Positions 26,925 to 36,186 of a stretch of 64,000 nt of DNA are shown in pieces; within the stretch, counting starts at the first letter, position 1; each line of letters begins with the position of its first letter. The notes beneath the pieces were generated by a model that was not told the origin of the DNA, did no database searches, and was given only the letters and a program-made list of their open reading frames with translations. Location of the stretch: assembly GCF_014205335.1 (NCBI RefSeq), contig NZ_JACHNH010000001.1, positions 434,001-498,000 on the forward strand, in the 5' to 3' direction. Origin of the DNA: Amorphoplanes digitatis (GTDB lineage: Bacteria > Actinomycetota > Actinomycetes > Mycobacteriales > Micromonosporaceae). Both the position numbers and the translations under genes were made by a program.

Positions 26925-27728
26925 CGCCTCGGCGAGGAAGCCCGCCACCGCCTCGGGGGACTCCAGCGTCAGGTCGGCCGCGCTGGAGACCTCGGCGCCG
27001 GTCTCGGGATTGGCGACGGCCACGCACATGCCGAAGAAGTCGGGATCCACGGCCTCGCGGGCACGCAGCGCGTCGAACGCCTTGATGTCGGACATGTCGT
27101 CGCCGAAATACCAGGCGCAGCCGGCGTTGAGCACGGCCTCGCTGATCACCATGCCCTTGTCCTGGTCGACCGGGGGCTTGAGCTCGACGACCATGCGCCC
27201 GCCCTGCACCCGCAGGCCGAGGCGCTCGGCCTGCTCGTGGCCCCACCGCTCGACGATCGCGGCGAGCTGCGGCGCGGTCCGGTAGTGCAGGGCGACCGAG
27301 AGGCGCTTGTATTCCACAAGGATCGCCTCGGGCAGCTCGGTCCTGGCGCGCTCGGCCAGCTCCGCCATCGCGGGCACCCACGGCAGGGCCGCGGGCTCCG
27401 TGACGACCTCGCCGTCGTGCCAGACCTCGAGGCCGTACAGACCGAAAAGGTCCACGTGGGCCAGCGACTCGAAACGCGACCGCAGGAAGCTCACCGGCCG
27501 GGCTGAGACGATCGCCACACGGGCGACCGCACCGGCCAGTTCCTCGAGCACGCCGAGCACCGAGGGCACGGGCTGTGAGGCGTCGGGATCGTCGGTGACG
27601 GGCGACAACACCCCGTCGAAGTCGAAGAAGAGAGTCGTGTCCCGGGCCCGCGAGGCGGTGAACTGCCAGGCCTCGGCGGCGCTCAGCGGGTGCGTAGGAC
27701 GCGCATTGCTGGGGGGAGACTCAGGCAC
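26901..27728 (-). CDS. otsB: Trehalose-6-phosphate phosphatase
   Basis: It removes phosphate from trehalose-6-phosphate in the OtsAB pathway. The 275 residues form a HAD phosphatase: nucleophile and acid in FFDFDGVLSP (Asp36, Asp38), IVSARP as motif II region, K near 191 (DQDKGMV), and metal-binding GDDMSD at 209-214. YKRLSVALHYR and GRMVVELKP are substrate-cap signatures of OtsB. The partner synthase otsA is not in this window, at least not on the visible side. No operon partner is evident. Confidence 0.93.
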   Translation of the reverse strand: MPESPPSNARPTHPLSAAEAWQFTASRARDTTLFFDFDGVLSPVTDDPDASQPVPSVLGVLEELAGAVARVAIVSARPVSFLRSRFESLAHVDLFGLYGLEVWHDGEVVTEPAALPWVPAMAELAERARTELPEAILVEYKRLSVALHYRTAPQLAAIVERWGHEQAERLGLRVQGGRMVVELKPPVDQDKGMVISEAVLNAGCAWYFGDDMSDIKAFDALRAREAVDPDFFGMCVAVANPETGAEVSSAADLTLESPEAVAGFLAEALHAFRRA

Positions 27729-27991
27729 GAATCCCAGCGTACCCGCCGTTCGGCCGGTTACACGCCACCGTTTCGACGGCGAATTGGCGTATCACGCGGG
27801 TACTACCGCAGGTGCCAGTTGACCAGTAGCGTTCTTGTCATGGCGCGGGGTCATCCCGGGCCAACCGGTCGGCCCGGACCTGCGACAAGTACGCCACGGG
27901 GCCCGCATCCCGGCTCCGTGTCAGGGACGGGGGCCGGACGTGGCGGACCGCGGGCGGCCCGGGTTGCACGCCCGCTGGAGCGAGCAGGCCT

Positions 27992-29404
27992 GTGACATCT
28001 CGCCGTACTGACGCCGGGGCCCCCTTGAACCCGGCCGCCAAAGTCTCCAGCAGCCGCGCCTCCACGGGACGCAGGTCGTCCCGGGATCGGCACGCCGACG
28101 CGGAGCCCGCCCCAGCCGGCCGGGTCTTCGTCCTGGATACCTCGGTCCTGCTGTCCGACCCGGCGGCGTTCCGCCGGTTCACCGACCACGAGGTGATCAT
28201 TCCGCTCGTGGTGATCTCCGAACTGGAGGGCAAGCGCCACCATCCCGAGCTGGGCTGGTTCGCCCGGCAGTCGCTGCGCATGCTCGACGAGCTGCGCATC
28301 AAGTTCGGCCGCCTCGACCAGCCGGTGCTCTGCAACGACGAGGGCGGCACGGTGCGGGTGGAGCTCAACCACGCCGACCAGAGCGCGCTGCCGCACGGCT
28401 TCCGCAACGACTCCAACGACACCCGGATCCTCTCGGTGGCGCTGGGGCTGGCCGCGGAGGGCCGCGACGTCACGCTGGTGAGCAAGGACATGCCCCTGCG
28501 GGTCAAGGCCGCCTCGGTCGGCCTGACCGCCGACGAGTACCGACATGGCCAGGCCAGCGACCCCACCTGGGTGGGCATGTCGGACCTCAAGCTCTCGGAG
28601 GACCAGGTCAGCCGCCTGTACGCGGGCGAGGAGCTCGAGCTGGAGGAGGCGGACGCGCTGCCCTGCCACACGGGGCTGGTGATCCATTCATCGCGCGGAT
28701 CGGCGCTGGGCCGGGTCAACCCGGACAAGTCGGTGCGCCTGGTCCGCGGTGACCGGGAGGCGTTCGGCCTGCGCGGCCGCTCTGCCGAGCAGCGCATCGC
28801 GCTCGACCTGCTGCTCGACGAGTCGATCGGCATCGTGTCGCTGGGCGGCCGGGCCGGTACGGGCAAGTCCGCGCTGGCGCTCTGCGCCGGCCTCGAGGCC
28901 ACGATGGAGCGCAACCGCCACAAGAAGGTAGTGGTCTTCCGCCCGCTCTACGCGGTCGGCGGGCAGGACCTCGGCTACCTGCCCGGCAGCGAGTCGGAGA
29001 AGATGTCGCCCTGGGCGCAGGCCGTCTTCGACACCCTCGGCGCGGTCGTGCACGCGAACGTCATGGAGGAGGTCCTGGCGCGCGGGATGCTCGAGGTCCT
29101 GCCGCTGACCCACATCCGCGGCCGCAGCCTGCATGACGCGTTCGTGATCGTGGACGAGGCACAGTCGCTGGAACGCAACGTCCTGCTCACGGTGCTGTCC
29201 CGGATCGGGCAGGGCTCGCGGGTGGTCCTCACCCACGACGTCGCGCAGCGCGACAACCTCAGGGTGGGCCGGCACGACGGGGTCACGGCGGTGATCGAGG
29301 CGCTGAAGGGCCACCCGATCTTCGCCCATGTCACCCTTACGAGGTCGGAGCGCTCGCCGATCGCAGAGGTCGTCACCGATCTGCTGGAAGACATCCCCCA
29401 GTAA
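27992..29404 (+). CDS. phoH: PIN-PhoH fusion: RNase domain plus PhoH ATPase/helicase
   Basis: This 470-residue protein is PhoH2-like. A PIN nuclease domain (about 45-175) shows the acidic residues in [22 protein letters not shown] and [10 protein letters not shown] PhoH P-loop ATPase (about 255-465) carries Walker [11 protein letters not shown] near 287 and Walker [10 protein letters not shown]. PhoH2 proteins of mycobacteria are sequence-specific ATP-dependent RNA helicases/RNases (established for that family). The first 40 residues are basic and disordered. GTG 27992 is the likely start. A rho-independent hairpin follows the stop. Confidence 0.93.
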   Translation: MTSRRTDAGAPLNPAAKVSSSRASTGRRSSRDRHADAEPAPAGRVFVLDTSVLLSDPAAFRRFTDHEVIIPLVVISELEGKRHHPELGWFARQSLRMLDELRIKFGRLDQPVLCNDEGGTVRVELNHADQSALPHGFRNDSNDTRILSVALGLAAEGRDVTLVSKDMPLRVKAASVGLTADEYRHGQASDPTWVGMSDLKLSEDQVSRLYAGEELELEEADALPCHTGLVIHSSRGSALGRVNPDKSVRLVRGDREAFGLRGRSAEQRIALDLLLDESIGIVSLGGRAGTGKSALALCAGLEATMERNRHKKVVVFRPLYAVGGQDLGYLPGSESEKMSPWAQAVFDTLGAVVHANVMEEVLARGMLEVLPLTHIRGRSLHDAFVIVDEAQSLERNVLLTVLSRIGQGSRVVLTHDVAQRDNLRVGRHDGVTAVIEALKGHPIFAHVTLTRSERSPIAEVVTDLLEDIPQ

Positions 29405-29420
29405 CACTCCGTCACTAGCT

Positions 29421-29449
29421 GAGGCGGGGACCCAACGGGTCCCCGCCTC
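29421..29449. terminator. 13-bp-stem hairpin terminator after phoH
   Basis: GAGGCGGGGACCC and GGGTCCCCGCCTC pair perfectly around an AAC loop, 17 bp after the phoH stop. There is no U-tract. Confidence 0.8.
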
Positions 29450-29482
29450 ACGCTATGCAGAGGCTTAGCTACTTGCAGTGAG

Positions 29483-29511
29483 ATTTCCATTACCTCGAAA
29501 GTGATGGAAAT
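29483..29511. repeat. Inverted repeat ATTTCCAT...ATGGAAAT
   Basis: The 8-bp arms are perfect, and extend to 11 bp if one T-G pair is allowed, around the heptaloop CTCGAAA. It lies in the A/T-rich region between the phoH terminator and the CRP-type site. It may be an operator or an RNA hairpin. Confidence 0.5.
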
Positions 29512-29546
29512 GATGGGTGTTTGCCCGAATTAAATGCCAAACATCC

Positions 29547-29562
29547 TGTGATTCATTTCACA
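29547..29562. promoter_or_regulatory. Perfect CRP-family site TGTGA-N6-TCACA
   Basis: TGTGATTCATTTCACA matches the consensus half sites of CRP exactly. The motif TCATTTCACA recurs 21 bp (two helical turns) further on at 29574-29583, as a right half site. The site is 230 bp upstream of the transglycosylase-like gene. CRP controls rpfA-type muralytic genes in mycobacteria and Streptomyces, which makes a functional site plausible here. Confidence 0.7.
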
Positions 29563-29791
29563 CGTGCGCGTCGTCATTTCACATCCACCTCACTCTGGGC
29601 CATGGTGTCTGGCGAGCATCAATCGCGTGGCCCGGCAGGTTTGAGATCGACTGGGGGGTCACCGTGACCGGCAGCAGTGAGGTCGGTCGCGTGCGGCCCG
29701 TGGGGTCGTCGGTGCTCGCGGTGGGAATCGTCGCCGGGATTCGTCCCGGCGAATTCGCACCGCGTCATTGCCCCCAACGAAGGGAATCTTC
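29563..29791 (+). promoter_or_regulatory. Long structured 5' leader of the transglycosylase-like gene
   Basis: No gene is seen here. A long hairpin at 29717-29764 pairs CGCGGTG with CACCGCG and GAAT with ATTC, then TCGCCGGGA with TCCCGGCGA around a UUCG tetraloop. A second small hairpin, CGAAG-GGAAT-CTTCG (29778-29792), holds the ribosome site and reaches the start codon. The layout suggests control at transcription or translation. It does not match the c-di-AMP (ydaO) riboswitch, which is often found before such genes. Confidence 0.5.
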
Positions 29792-30490
29792 GTGAATCGG
29801 CTCTGGAGCCGGGTCGGTATCCGCGTGGCCTCGGTGGGTCTGCTCGTGGCCGGCGTGATCGGCGGGGTCTACCTCGGCAAGGACCAGCAGGTCCAGGCGC
29901 AGAACGCCCAGGTGGGCCTGATCGCGCAGGCTGACGTCGACGACCTTCAGCTGCTCAAGGAGCGGCACGGTCAGCACGCCGCCGCACGCGCATACCAGCG
30001 GGAGGCCGAGGGCGAGGCCGCCACGAAGGCCGCCGCCGAGGCGAAGGCCGCGGCCGGCAAGGCGCGGGCGCTCGAGAAGAAGGTCATCGAGAAGAAGGCC
30101 GCCGAGAAGAAGGCCGCCGAGGACGAGAAGGACGACGGCGGCGCGACGGTGCCCTACACGGGACCGATCCCCGACTCGTGTGAGGAATACAGCGGCAACC
30201 GGGCCACCGGCTGCGCCCTCATGCTCGACGAGGGCTTCGCGATCAAGGAATTCCCCTGCCTCGACAAGCTGTGGAAGAAGGAGAGCGGCTGGAACCACCG
30301 CGCCTCCAACTCCAGCTCGGGTGCGTACGGGATTCCGCAGGCTCTGCCCGGCAGCAAGATGGCCAGCGAGGGCGAGGACTGGAAGACCAGCCCGAAGACC
30401 CAGATCCTGTGGGGACTCGGCTACATCAAGGGCCGCTACGGCTCGCCGTGTGGCGCGTGGGGCCACTCGCAGGACGTCGGCTGGTACTAA
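29792..30490 (+). CDS. Secreted transglycosylase-like (SLT) protein with coiled-coil linker
   Basis: About 232 residues. A signal or membrane anchor (MNRLWSRVGIRVASVGLLVAGVIGG) is followed by a charged Ala/Lys/Glu coiled coil (about 55-115: KAAAEAKAAAGKARALEKKVIEK...). A C-terminal transglycosylase-like domain carries the catalytic-type Glu164 in KKESGWNHRASNSSSGAYGIPQALP and ends GAWGHSQDVGWY. It likely cleaves peptidoglycan at the cell surface, a role close to aggregation-promoting and resuscitation factors. GTG 29792 is preceded by GAAGGGA. The long leader with a CRP-type site points to strong regulation. A clear terminator follows. Confidence 0.85.
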   Translation: MNRLWSRVGIRVASVGLLVAGVIGGVYLGKDQQVQAQNAQVGLIAQADVDDLQLLKERHGQHAAARAYQREAEGEAATKAAAEAKAAAGKARALEKKVIEKKAAEKKAAEDEKDDGGATVPYTGPIPDSCEEYSGNRATGCALMLDEGFAIKEFPCLDKLWKKESGWNHRASNSSSGAYGIPQALPGSKMASEGEDWKTSPKTQILWGLGYIKGRYGSPCGAWGHSQDVGWY

Positions 30491-30507
30491 AACAGACCCG
30501 GCTTGGC

Positions 30508-30539
30508 AAAGGGGTACGCGTTTCGGCGCGTACCCCTTT
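30508..30539 (+). terminator. Rho-independent terminator
   Basis: AAAGGGGTACGCG pairs with CGCGTACCCCTTT around a TTTCGG loop, ending in four T. It lies 18 bp after the transglycosylase stop and is the most canonical terminator in the window. Confidence 0.88.
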
Positions 30540-30569
30540 TGCGTGGCCGTCTCGTGTTCAAATATCCCT

Positions 30570-31358
30570 ATGGTCAGGAAAGTCGCCTCGTGGTTCACGC
30601 TCGGCGTTCTCGCCTCCGTTCTTTCGGTGAACCAGTTACCGGCACAGGCGGGAGACGTCGCGGAGCCGGCGATTGACATCGTCGGCGGCGGTAAGGCGCC
30701 CGATGGGCGATTTCCGTGGATGGTGCGGCTCTCCATGGGCTGCGGCGGGGCGCTGACCGCGCCGCGGGTGGTGCTCACCGCGGGTCACTGCGTCACCGGC
30801 CCGGGCGAGGACACCAGCATCGAGGTGATCGCCGGTGTGACCAATCTCAAGTCCGGCCGCGCGATCAAGGCGAAGTCGGTCACGGTGGTCCGCCCGGCGG
30901 AGTTCGTCTCCGAGACCGGCGGCGACGACTGGGCCCTGATCAAGCTGGACCGCAAGCTCGACCTGCCGATCCTGGAGATCAGCTCCGGCGGCGCCGACGA
31001 GACCGGCACGCAGACCATCCTCGGCTGGGGAAACACCCGCGAGGGCTCCATGCAGCAGGAGACCAAGCTCCGGTTCGGCTCCGTGCGGATCGTGCCCGAC
31101 GGGCCCTGCGCCAAGGCGTACAAGAAGATCGTCGACCTGGTCGAGGACGAGATGATCTGTGCCGCCGCCCCGGGCGTCGACAGCTGCCAGGGCGACTCGG
31201 GTGGCCCGATGGTGCGGCAGCTCGCCAGGGGCAAGTGGGTGCAGGTCGGCATCGTGAGCTGGGGTCTCGGCTGCGCCCGCGAGGGCTACCCCGGCGTCTA
31301 CACGCAGGTGTCGAAGTTCCGGTCCGACATCAGGGAAGCCGCCCGGAAGCTGAGTTGA
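30570..31358 (+). CDS. Secreted trypsin-like serine protease (S1)
   Basis: The protein has 262 residues. A signal peptide (MVRKVASWFTLGVLASVLSV...PAQA) is followed by a short propeptide and the activation-type sequence DIVGGGKAPDG. The triad is His73 (LTAGHCV), Asp120 (GDDWALIKL) and Ser210 (GVDSCQGDSGGPM). Cysteines at the usual disulfide positions are present. Streptomyces trypsin-like enzymes are secreted in development. Here it stands alone behind a terminator. The ATG at 30570 gives the signal peptide; the larger open frame upstream overlaps the previous gene and is a shadow. Confidence 0.93.
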   Translation: MVRKVASWFTLGVLASVLSVNQLPAQAGDVAEPAIDIVGGGKAPDGRFPWMVRLSMGCGGALTAPRVVLTAGHCVTGPGEDTSIEVIAGVTNLKSGRAIKAKSVTVVRPAEFVSETGGDDWALIKLDRKLDLPILEISSGGADETGTQTILGWGNTREGSMQQETKLRFGSVRIVPDGPCAKAYKKIVDLVEDEMICAAAPGVDSCQGDSGGPMVRQLARGKWVQVGIVSWGLGCAREGYPGVYTQVSKFRSDIREAARKLS

Positions 31359-31418
31359 CGGTGCCCGAACGGACCCGGCAGGTTGGCGGGGCTGGCGCTC
31401 ATCGGTAACCATCGGGGG

Positions 31419-32081
31419 ATGGGTTACCCCGGGGAGCGCGAGGATCAAGCGGCGAGATTCGGCACCGAGGCGTTCTTCGCCTCGATCGGCCGTGCGTTCG
31501 TGGCGATGTGCGCCGTCATCCCGGTGCTGTTCCTCATCGAGGTGATCGACGTCGGCGTCGGCGCCGGCCGCCTTGATGTCGCCGGCGGCATCATCCCGCG
31601 CCGCCTCAGCGGCCTCGACGGGGTCATCTTCAGCCCGTTCCTGCACGCCGGCTGGGACCACCTGTACGGCAACAGCATCCCGCTGATCCTGGTCGGCACG
31701 TTCGCGCTGGCCGGCGGCGTCCGCCGCTTCCTCTGGTCGACGCTGGTGATCGTGCTGGTCAGCGGCTTCGGCGTGTGGCTGATCGGCGACCCGAGCAGCG
31801 TCGTCGTCGGCGCCAGCGGGGTCGTCTTCGGCTACCTGGGCCTGCTCTTCGCCCGCGGCTTCGTGGAGCGCAGCTGGTGGAACCTTGGCGTGGCCGCGTT
31901 CATCGGGCTGCTCTACTGGTACCAGCTCTACAACGTGCTGCCGACCGATCAGCCGATCTCCTGGCAGGGGCACCTGCTCGGCCTGCTCGGCGGCGTGATC
32001 TCGGCGATCCTGTTCCGCCGGCGCCGCCCGCGCCCGGCACCGGCCCTGTACGGCCCGGACACCACCCTCACCGACCTCTGA
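31419..32081 (+). CDS. Rhomboid-family intramembrane serine protease
   Basis: The protein has 220 residues with about six membrane helices. Catalytic Ser133 is in VVVGASGVVFGYLG and catalytic His185 in SWQGHLLGLLGG. The family hydrophobic hairpin (FSPFLHAGWDHLYGNSIPL) is near 71-90. It cleaves membrane proteins within the bilayer; targets are unknown. The 3' end overlaps the convergent DMT transporter by 14 bp. ATG 31419 was chosen over an upstream in-frame ATG because of the GGGGG just before it and the family N-terminus. Confidence 0.92.
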   Translation: MGYPGEREDQAARFGTEAFFASIGRAFVAMCAVIPVLFLIEVIDVGVGAGRLDVAGGIIPRRLSGLDGVIFSPFLHAGWDHLYGNSIPLILVGTFALAGGVRRFLWSTLVIVLVSGFGVWLIGDPSSVVVGASGVVFGYLGLLFARGFVERSWWNLGVAAFIGLLYWYQLYNVLPTDQPISWQGHLLGLLGGVISAILFRRRRPRPAPALYGPDTTLTDL

Positions 32082-33039
32082 GCACCGCCACCCCGACGGC
32101 CACGAGCGTGAGCACGGCGCCGAGCAGTGTGTTCCAGCCCGGCCGGCCGGCCGCGCCCGGCACGATCCCGTCCAGCAGCAGCGCGCCGGTGACCTGGCCC
32201 GCGATCATGCCGAGGCCGAGCAGCAGGACGCCGGTGTAGCGGACCACGGCGGCGCCGACGGCGATGAAGACGATGCCAAGGACGCCGCCGGCGTACAGCC
32301 ACCAGGGGCCGCTCGGCAGCCGGCCCGGGAAGCCGCGGAGGGTCACCGAGACCGCGAGGGCGACCAGCAGCACCGACGTGCCCATCGCGAAGTTGACAAG
32401 GCCCGCCACCATCGCGCTGCCCGAGACGACCCGCACCTGGCCGTTGACCGCCTGCTGCCAGGCGATGCCGACGCCGGCCAGCAGGGGCAGCACGGCGAGC
32501 GCCAGCGCGCTCGGATGCCCGATCCGGTCGCCGACCGCCAGCAGCACCGCGCAGACGGTCAGGACCGCGCCGGCCAGCCGCGGCGTGGTCACCGGCTGCG
32601 GGCCGGCCGGGCCCGCGCCCGCCCGGTCCACCAGCAGGCTGCTCGAGGACTGGCCCGCGACCAGCGCCACCACGAAGACGGCAACGCCCAGCGTCGGCAC
32701 GGTAAGGCCCTGGGTGGCGACCAGGAAGGCGCCGCACATCCCGCCGACGCACTGCCACGGGCGGATCTGCCGTACCCGCAGACCGTCGCGCAGGCGGCGC
32801 AGGCCGGCCCGGCCGGCCGGTAGCAGCGGCACGAGGACCGCGAGCACCAGCAGGCCGGAGCCGAACGAGACGACCGCGGCGCCGATCGGGTCGCCGAGGC
32901 GGATCGAGAGTTCGCCGTTGATCCTCGACTGCACGGCCAGTGCGACCCCCGCGATCAGCGCGAACAGAACGCCGGCGACGCGGCGACCGGCCGGTACGGC
33001 CGATCCGGGTGGCGCGGGTGCGGTCGAGGTCTGCGTCAC
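32068..33039 (-). CDS. DMT-family transporter with two YdcZ/DUF606 repeats
   Basis: The protein has 323 residues and about ten membrane helices. Two DUF606-like halves each contain an AVQ(S/A)xxNGx-type segment ([23 protein letters not shown] and [19 protein letters not shown]), the family signature near the start of each repeat. The substrate is unknown. Its start overlaps the glpX stop by 4 bp, so it is translated together with fructose bisphosphatase, an unusual pairing. Confidence 0.88.
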   Translation of the reverse strand: MTQTSTAPAPPGSAVPAGRRVAGVLFALIAGVALAVQSRINGELSIRLGDPIGAAVVSFGSGLLVLAVLVPLLPAGRAGLRRLRDGLRVRQIRPWQCVGGMCGAFLVATQGLTVPTLGVAVFVVALVAGQSSSSLLVDRAGAGPAGPQPVTTPRLAGAVLTVCAVLLAVGDRIGHPSALALAVLPLLAGVGIAWQQAVNGQVRVVSGSAMVAGLVNFAMGTSVLLVALAVSVTLRGFPGRLPSGPWWLYAGGVLGIVFIAVGAAVVRYTGVLLLGLGMIAGQVTGALLLDGIVPGAAGRPGWNTLLGAVLTLVAVGVAVLRGR

Positions 33040-34061
33040 TCGCGCACCATCGGCAGGTGCCCGTCGAAGTCGACCGACGAGTACTGCGCCAGCTTCTCCA
33101 GCCGGTGGTAGGAGTCGATGACCCGGATGGTGCCGCTCTTGGAGCGCATGACGATCGACTGGGTGTGCGCGCCGCCGGCGCGGTACCGCACGCCCTTGAG
33201 CAGGTCGCCGGAGGTGACCCCGGTGGCGACGAAGAAGCAGTTGTCGCCGGTGACCAGGTCGTCGGTGGTCAGCACGCGGTCCAGGTCGTGCCCGCCGGCC
33301 ATGGCCTTCTCGCGCTCGGAGTCGTCAAGCGGCCAGAGCTTCGCCTGGATCGCGCCGCCGAGGCACTTGAGTGCGCAGGCGGCCGTGATGCCCTCCGGCG
33401 TGCCGCCGATGCCCATCAGCACGTCGACGTCGGAGGAGCCACGGGCCGCCGAGATGGCGCCGGCGATGTCGCCGTCGGAGATGAACTTGATGTTCGCGCC
33501 CGCCGCCCGGACCTCCTCGACCAGCGCCTGGTGCCGGGGCCGGTCCAGGATGCAGACGGTCACGTCCGAGACGCTCGAGTGCTTGGCCTTGGCGATCCGG
33601 CGCAGGTTCTCCGTCGCGCCGGCGTTGATGTCGATGACGTCGGCGCAGTCCGGCCCGACGGCGATCTTCTCCATGTAGAAGACGGCGCTCGGGTCGAACA
33701 TCGCGCCGCGCTCGGCGACCGCCAGCACGGCGACCGCGCCCGGCATGCCCTTGCTCATCAGCGTCGTGCCGTCGACCGGGTCGACCGCCACGTCCACCTC
33801 CGGCCCGGTGCCGTCGCCGACCTCCTCGCCGTTGAACAGCATCGGGGCGTTGTCCTTCTCGCCCTCGCCGATGACGACGACGCCGCGCATCTGGATCGAG
33901 TTGATGAGCTTGCGCATGGCGTCGACGGCAGCGCCGTCGCCGCCCTCCTTGTCACCCCGGCCGACCCAGCGGCCGGCGGCCATCGCGGCCGCCTCGGTCA
34001 CGCGTACCAGGTCGAGCGCGATGTTGCGGTCGAGGTCCTGCGGGTTGTTGGAAACGGGCAT
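33036..34061 (-). CDS. glpX: Fructose-1,6-bisphosphatase class II
   Basis: It hydrolyses fructose-1,6-bisphosphate in gluconeogenesis. The 341 residues contain [12 protein letters not shown] and the metal site DPVDGTT at 94-100, followed by GTPEGI. The length fits class II GlpX, the main FBPase of actinobacteria. The gene is divergent from the DUF4245 protein, the same arrangement as in M. tuberculosis (Rv1099c/Rv1100, from memory). With pckG at 21 kb it gives the window two gluconeogenic steps. Confidence 0.96.
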   Translation of the reverse strand: MPVSNNPQDLDRNIALDLVRVTEAAAMAAGRWVGRGDKEGGDGAAVDAMRKLINSIQMRGVVVIGEGEKDNAPMLFNGEEVGDGTGPEVDVAVDPVDGTTLMSKGMPGAVAVLAVAERGAMFDPSAVFYMEKIAVGPDCADVIDINAGATENLRRIAKAKHSSVSDVTVCILDRPRHQALVEEVRAAGANIKFISDGDIAGAISAARGSSDVDVLMGIGGTPEGITAACALKCLGGAIQAKLWPLDDSEREKAMAGGHDLDRVLTTDDLVTGDNCFFVATGVTSGDLLKGVRYRAGGAHTQSIVMRSKSGTIRVIDSYHRLEKLAQYSSVDFDGHLPMVRE

Positions 34062-34141
34062 GGGGGTGCCTCCTCGCGACGGTGCGGGTGTGGTGCCCCG
34101 ATCCTCACACGTGGAGACGCGCGAAGTCCCGCGACCGCGAC

Positions 34142-34714
34142 ATGGTTAACAATGGGGAGGTGACTACGCCTGATGCCGCCGCGGAACCCATCACCGTCGG
34201 AAAGCGTGGTGGGCGCTCACCGCGGGACATGGCGATGTCGCTCGGCATCCTGCTGGTGCCGATCGCGCTGCTGCTGCTCTTCTACCGGCTCGTCCTGGAC
34301 GGCGACCGGCCGGTGAGCGTCGACGCCGAGCCGACCGTCCGGCAGGCCCGCGCGGCGGCGGCCTTCGAGGTCGTCGTGCCGCAGGGGCTCGGCGACGACT
34401 GGCACACGGTGAGCGCGACCTTCGAGCGCGGCAAGGACGGCGCGACGCTGCGGATCGGCTACGTCGATCCGGACTCCGACCCCATCCAGCTCATCGAGAG
34501 CAGCGCACCGACGGAGAAGCTGATCCCGGTCGAGCTGGGCGACGACCCCGAGGCGATCGGCACCTTCCGCGACGGCGGGCGCACCTGGCAGCACTACGAC
34601 GCCCGGCCGGGCGAGAACGCGCTGCTGCTGCTGGAGAAGGGCCGCACCATCATCGTGGTGGGCACCACCGAGACCGAGAGCCTGGAGCGCTTCGCCGCGT
34701 CCCTGGACGGCTAA
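34142..34714 (+). CDS. DUF4245 membrane-anchored protein
   Basis: About 190 residues: a cytoplasmic N-terminus, one membrane helix ([21 protein letters not shown]), and an extracellular domain of about 140 residues with [17 protein letters not shown] and [29 protein letters not shown]. The domain and its place beside glpX match actinobacterial DUF4245; the function is unknown. The start is uncertain: ATG 34142, or GTG 34160 right after GGGGAG. Its stop lies in the first of three 20-bp tandem repeats shared with the end of xseB. Confidence 0.8.
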   Translation: MVNNGEVTTPDAAAEPITVGKRGGRSPRDMAMSLGILLVPIALLLLFYRLVLDGDRPVSVDAEPTVRQARAAAAFEVVVPQGLGDDWHTVSATFERGKDGATLRIGYVDPDSDPIQLIESSAPTEKLIPVELGDDPEAIGTFRDGGRTWQHYDARPGENALLLLEKGRTIIVVGTTETESLERFAASLDG

Positions 34715-34770
34715 CCGCCGTCCCGGGCGGCTAACCGCCGTCCCGGGCGGCTAACCGCCGTCCCGGGCGG
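34711..34770. repeat. Three perfect 20-bp tandem repeats between convergent genes
   Basis: The unit CTAACCGCCGTCCCGGGCGG occurs three times head to tail. Each copy contains a TAA that would stop the plus-strand gene and a CTA (TAG on the minus strand) that would stop xseB. The first copy ends the DUF4245 gene and the third ends xseB. The unit contains CCGCC..GGGCGG, so each copy can fold and may help terminate both genes. Confidence 0.9.
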
Positions 34771-34954
34771 CGCGGGCCGCCTCGATGCGCTCGCGGGCGC
34801 CGTCCAGCCGGCGCTGGCAGACGTCCGCCAGCTTCTCGCCGCGCTCCCACAGGGCCAGCGACTCCTCCAGCGAGCTGCCGCCCTGCTCGAGACGCTCCAC
34901 CACCGTGGCCAGCTCGGTGCGGGCCTGCTCGTAACTGAGTTCCTCGTCCGTCAT
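34751..34954 (-). CDS. xseB: Exodeoxyribonuclease VII small subunit
   Basis: The protein has 67 residues and is helical, with the family block [39 protein letters not shown] (shown here as one stretch only by its key features: [18 protein letters not shown]). XseB subunits decorate XseA to form the ssDNA exonuclease VII. Its start overlaps the xseA stop by 4 bp. The last codons lie in the third tandem repeat, so the C-terminal end has been duplicated downstream. Confidence 0.93.
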   Translation of the reverse strand: MTDEELSYEQARTELATVVERLEQGGSSLEESLALWERGEKLADVCQRRLDGARERIEAARAARDGG

Positions 34955-36177
34955 TCCCGCACTCCCGCTCGAAGCTCACCGTCGGCCAGCCGTACCCGGA
35001 GAACGTCGCCGGTCTCCACCTCGCCTGCCGCGCGGACCACGTGGCCGTCCGCGCGCTGCACGATCGCGTACCCCCGCTCCAGGGTCGCCATCGGCGACAG
35101 CCCTCGCAGCCGGGCCAGGGTGTGCCGCAGGTCGTCGTCGGCGCGGCGCAGCCGCTGGTCCAGGCTGCGGATCCCGCGGTCGCGCAGGGCGGCCACCTCG
35201 GCCGCCCGCTGCTCGACGAGCGCCTCCGGGCGGGCCAGCACCGGGCGCGAGCGCCAGGACTCCAGGCGGTGCGCCTCGCGGTCCACCAGGGTGATCACCG
35301 CGCGGTCCAGCCGCCGCCGCGCCTGCTGGATCAGGTTCGTCTCCTCGGCCAGGTCCGGCACGATGCGCTTGGCCGCGTCGGTGGGCGTCGAGGCGCGCGC
35401 GTCGGCCACGTAGTCGACGAGCGGCGCGTCCGTCTCGTGTCCGATCGCGCTGACCACCGGCGTACGGCAGCCGAACACCGCCCGGCACAGCGCCTCGTCG
35501 GAGAAGGGCAGCAGGTCCTCGACGCTGCCGCCGCCGCGGGCGAGCACGATCACGTCGACGGTGTCGTCGTTGTCGAGCACCTTCAGCGCGTCGATGATCT
35601 GCGGCACCGCGGTCGGACCCTGCACGGGCACGTTGATCACCCGGAAGTCCACGGACGGCCAGCGGCGCCGGGTGTTCATCAGCACGTCCCGCTCGGCCGC
35701 CGAGGCCCGCCCGGTGATCAGCCCGACCCGCTGCGGCAGGAACGGCAGCCGCCGCTTGCGCTCGCGGGCGAAGAGACCCTCGGCGCCGAGCAGCTTCTTC
35801 AGCCGCTCGAGGCGGGCCAGCAACTCACCGAGGCCGACCTGGCGGATCTCGTCGGCACGCAGGCTCAGCGAGCCGCGCGCCGGATAGAACTCGGGCTTGG
35901 CGTGCAGCGTGACCCTGGCGCCCTCGACCAGCCCGGGCGCGCCGGCGTCGAGCACGTCGCGATGGGCGGTCACGGTGAGGCTGAGGTCGGCCGCCGGGTC
36001 GCGCAGCGTCAGGAAGACCACGCTGGCGCCGGGGCGGCGGCTGATCTGCGCGACCTGGCCGTCGACCCAGACCCAGCCGAGCTTGGCGATCCACGCGCTG
36101 ACCTTCTGGCTCACGACCCGGACGGGCCACGGCTCGTCGGCGCTCGACTTCGCAGGCGGCGTCTCGGGCTGAGTCAC
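34951..36177 (-). CDS. xseA: Exodeoxyribonuclease VII large subunit
   Basis: XseA forms the catalytic core of exonuclease VII, which degrades single-stranded DNA from both ends. The 408 residues include an N-terminal OB fold ([17 protein letters not shown]), the nuclease motif region [22 protein letters not shown], and the [13 protein letters not shown] / [25 protein letters not shown] blocks. A coiled-coil C-terminus ends in the LERGYAIVQ beta segment. It is coupled to xseB downstream. Confidence 0.95.
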   Translation of the reverse strand: MTQPETPPAKSSADEPWPVRVVSQKVSAWIAKLGWVWVDGQVAQISRRPGASVVFLTLRDPAADLSLTVTAHRDVLDAGAPGLVEGARVTLHAKPEFYPARGSLSLRADEIRQVGLGELLARLERLKKLLGAEGLFARERKRRLPFLPQRVGLITGRASAAERDVLMNTRRRWPSVDFRVINVPVQGPTAVPQIIDALKVLDNDDTVDVIVLARGGGSVEDLLPFSDEALCRAVFGCRTPVVSAIGHETDAPLVDYVADARASTPTDAAKRIVPDLAEETNLIQQARRRLDRAVITLVDREAHRLESWRSRPVLARPEALVEQRAAEVAALRDRGIRSLDQRLRRADDDLRHTLARLRGLSPMATLERGYAIVQRADGHVVRAAGEVETGDVLRVRLADGELRAGVRE

Positions 36178-36186
36178 CCGGCCAGC

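Noticed and set aside
27840..27995. Short Pro/Gly-rich frame overlapping phoH by GTGA, like the PhoAT partner of mycobacterial PhoH2
   Set aside because: Third-position GC is only about 65 percent, far below real genes here; no ribosome site or similarity.
29563..29791. c-di-AMP (ydaO) riboswitch in the transglycosylase leader
   Set aside because: The conserved GGGGAACC, GAAUCC and GUCAGCUAACC-type blocks of that riboswitch cannot be found here, although the leader is structured.
29517..29795. 92-residue open frame in the leader
   Set aside because: Begins at a rare start without ribosome site, crosses the CRP site and hairpins, and has A/T-rich third positions.
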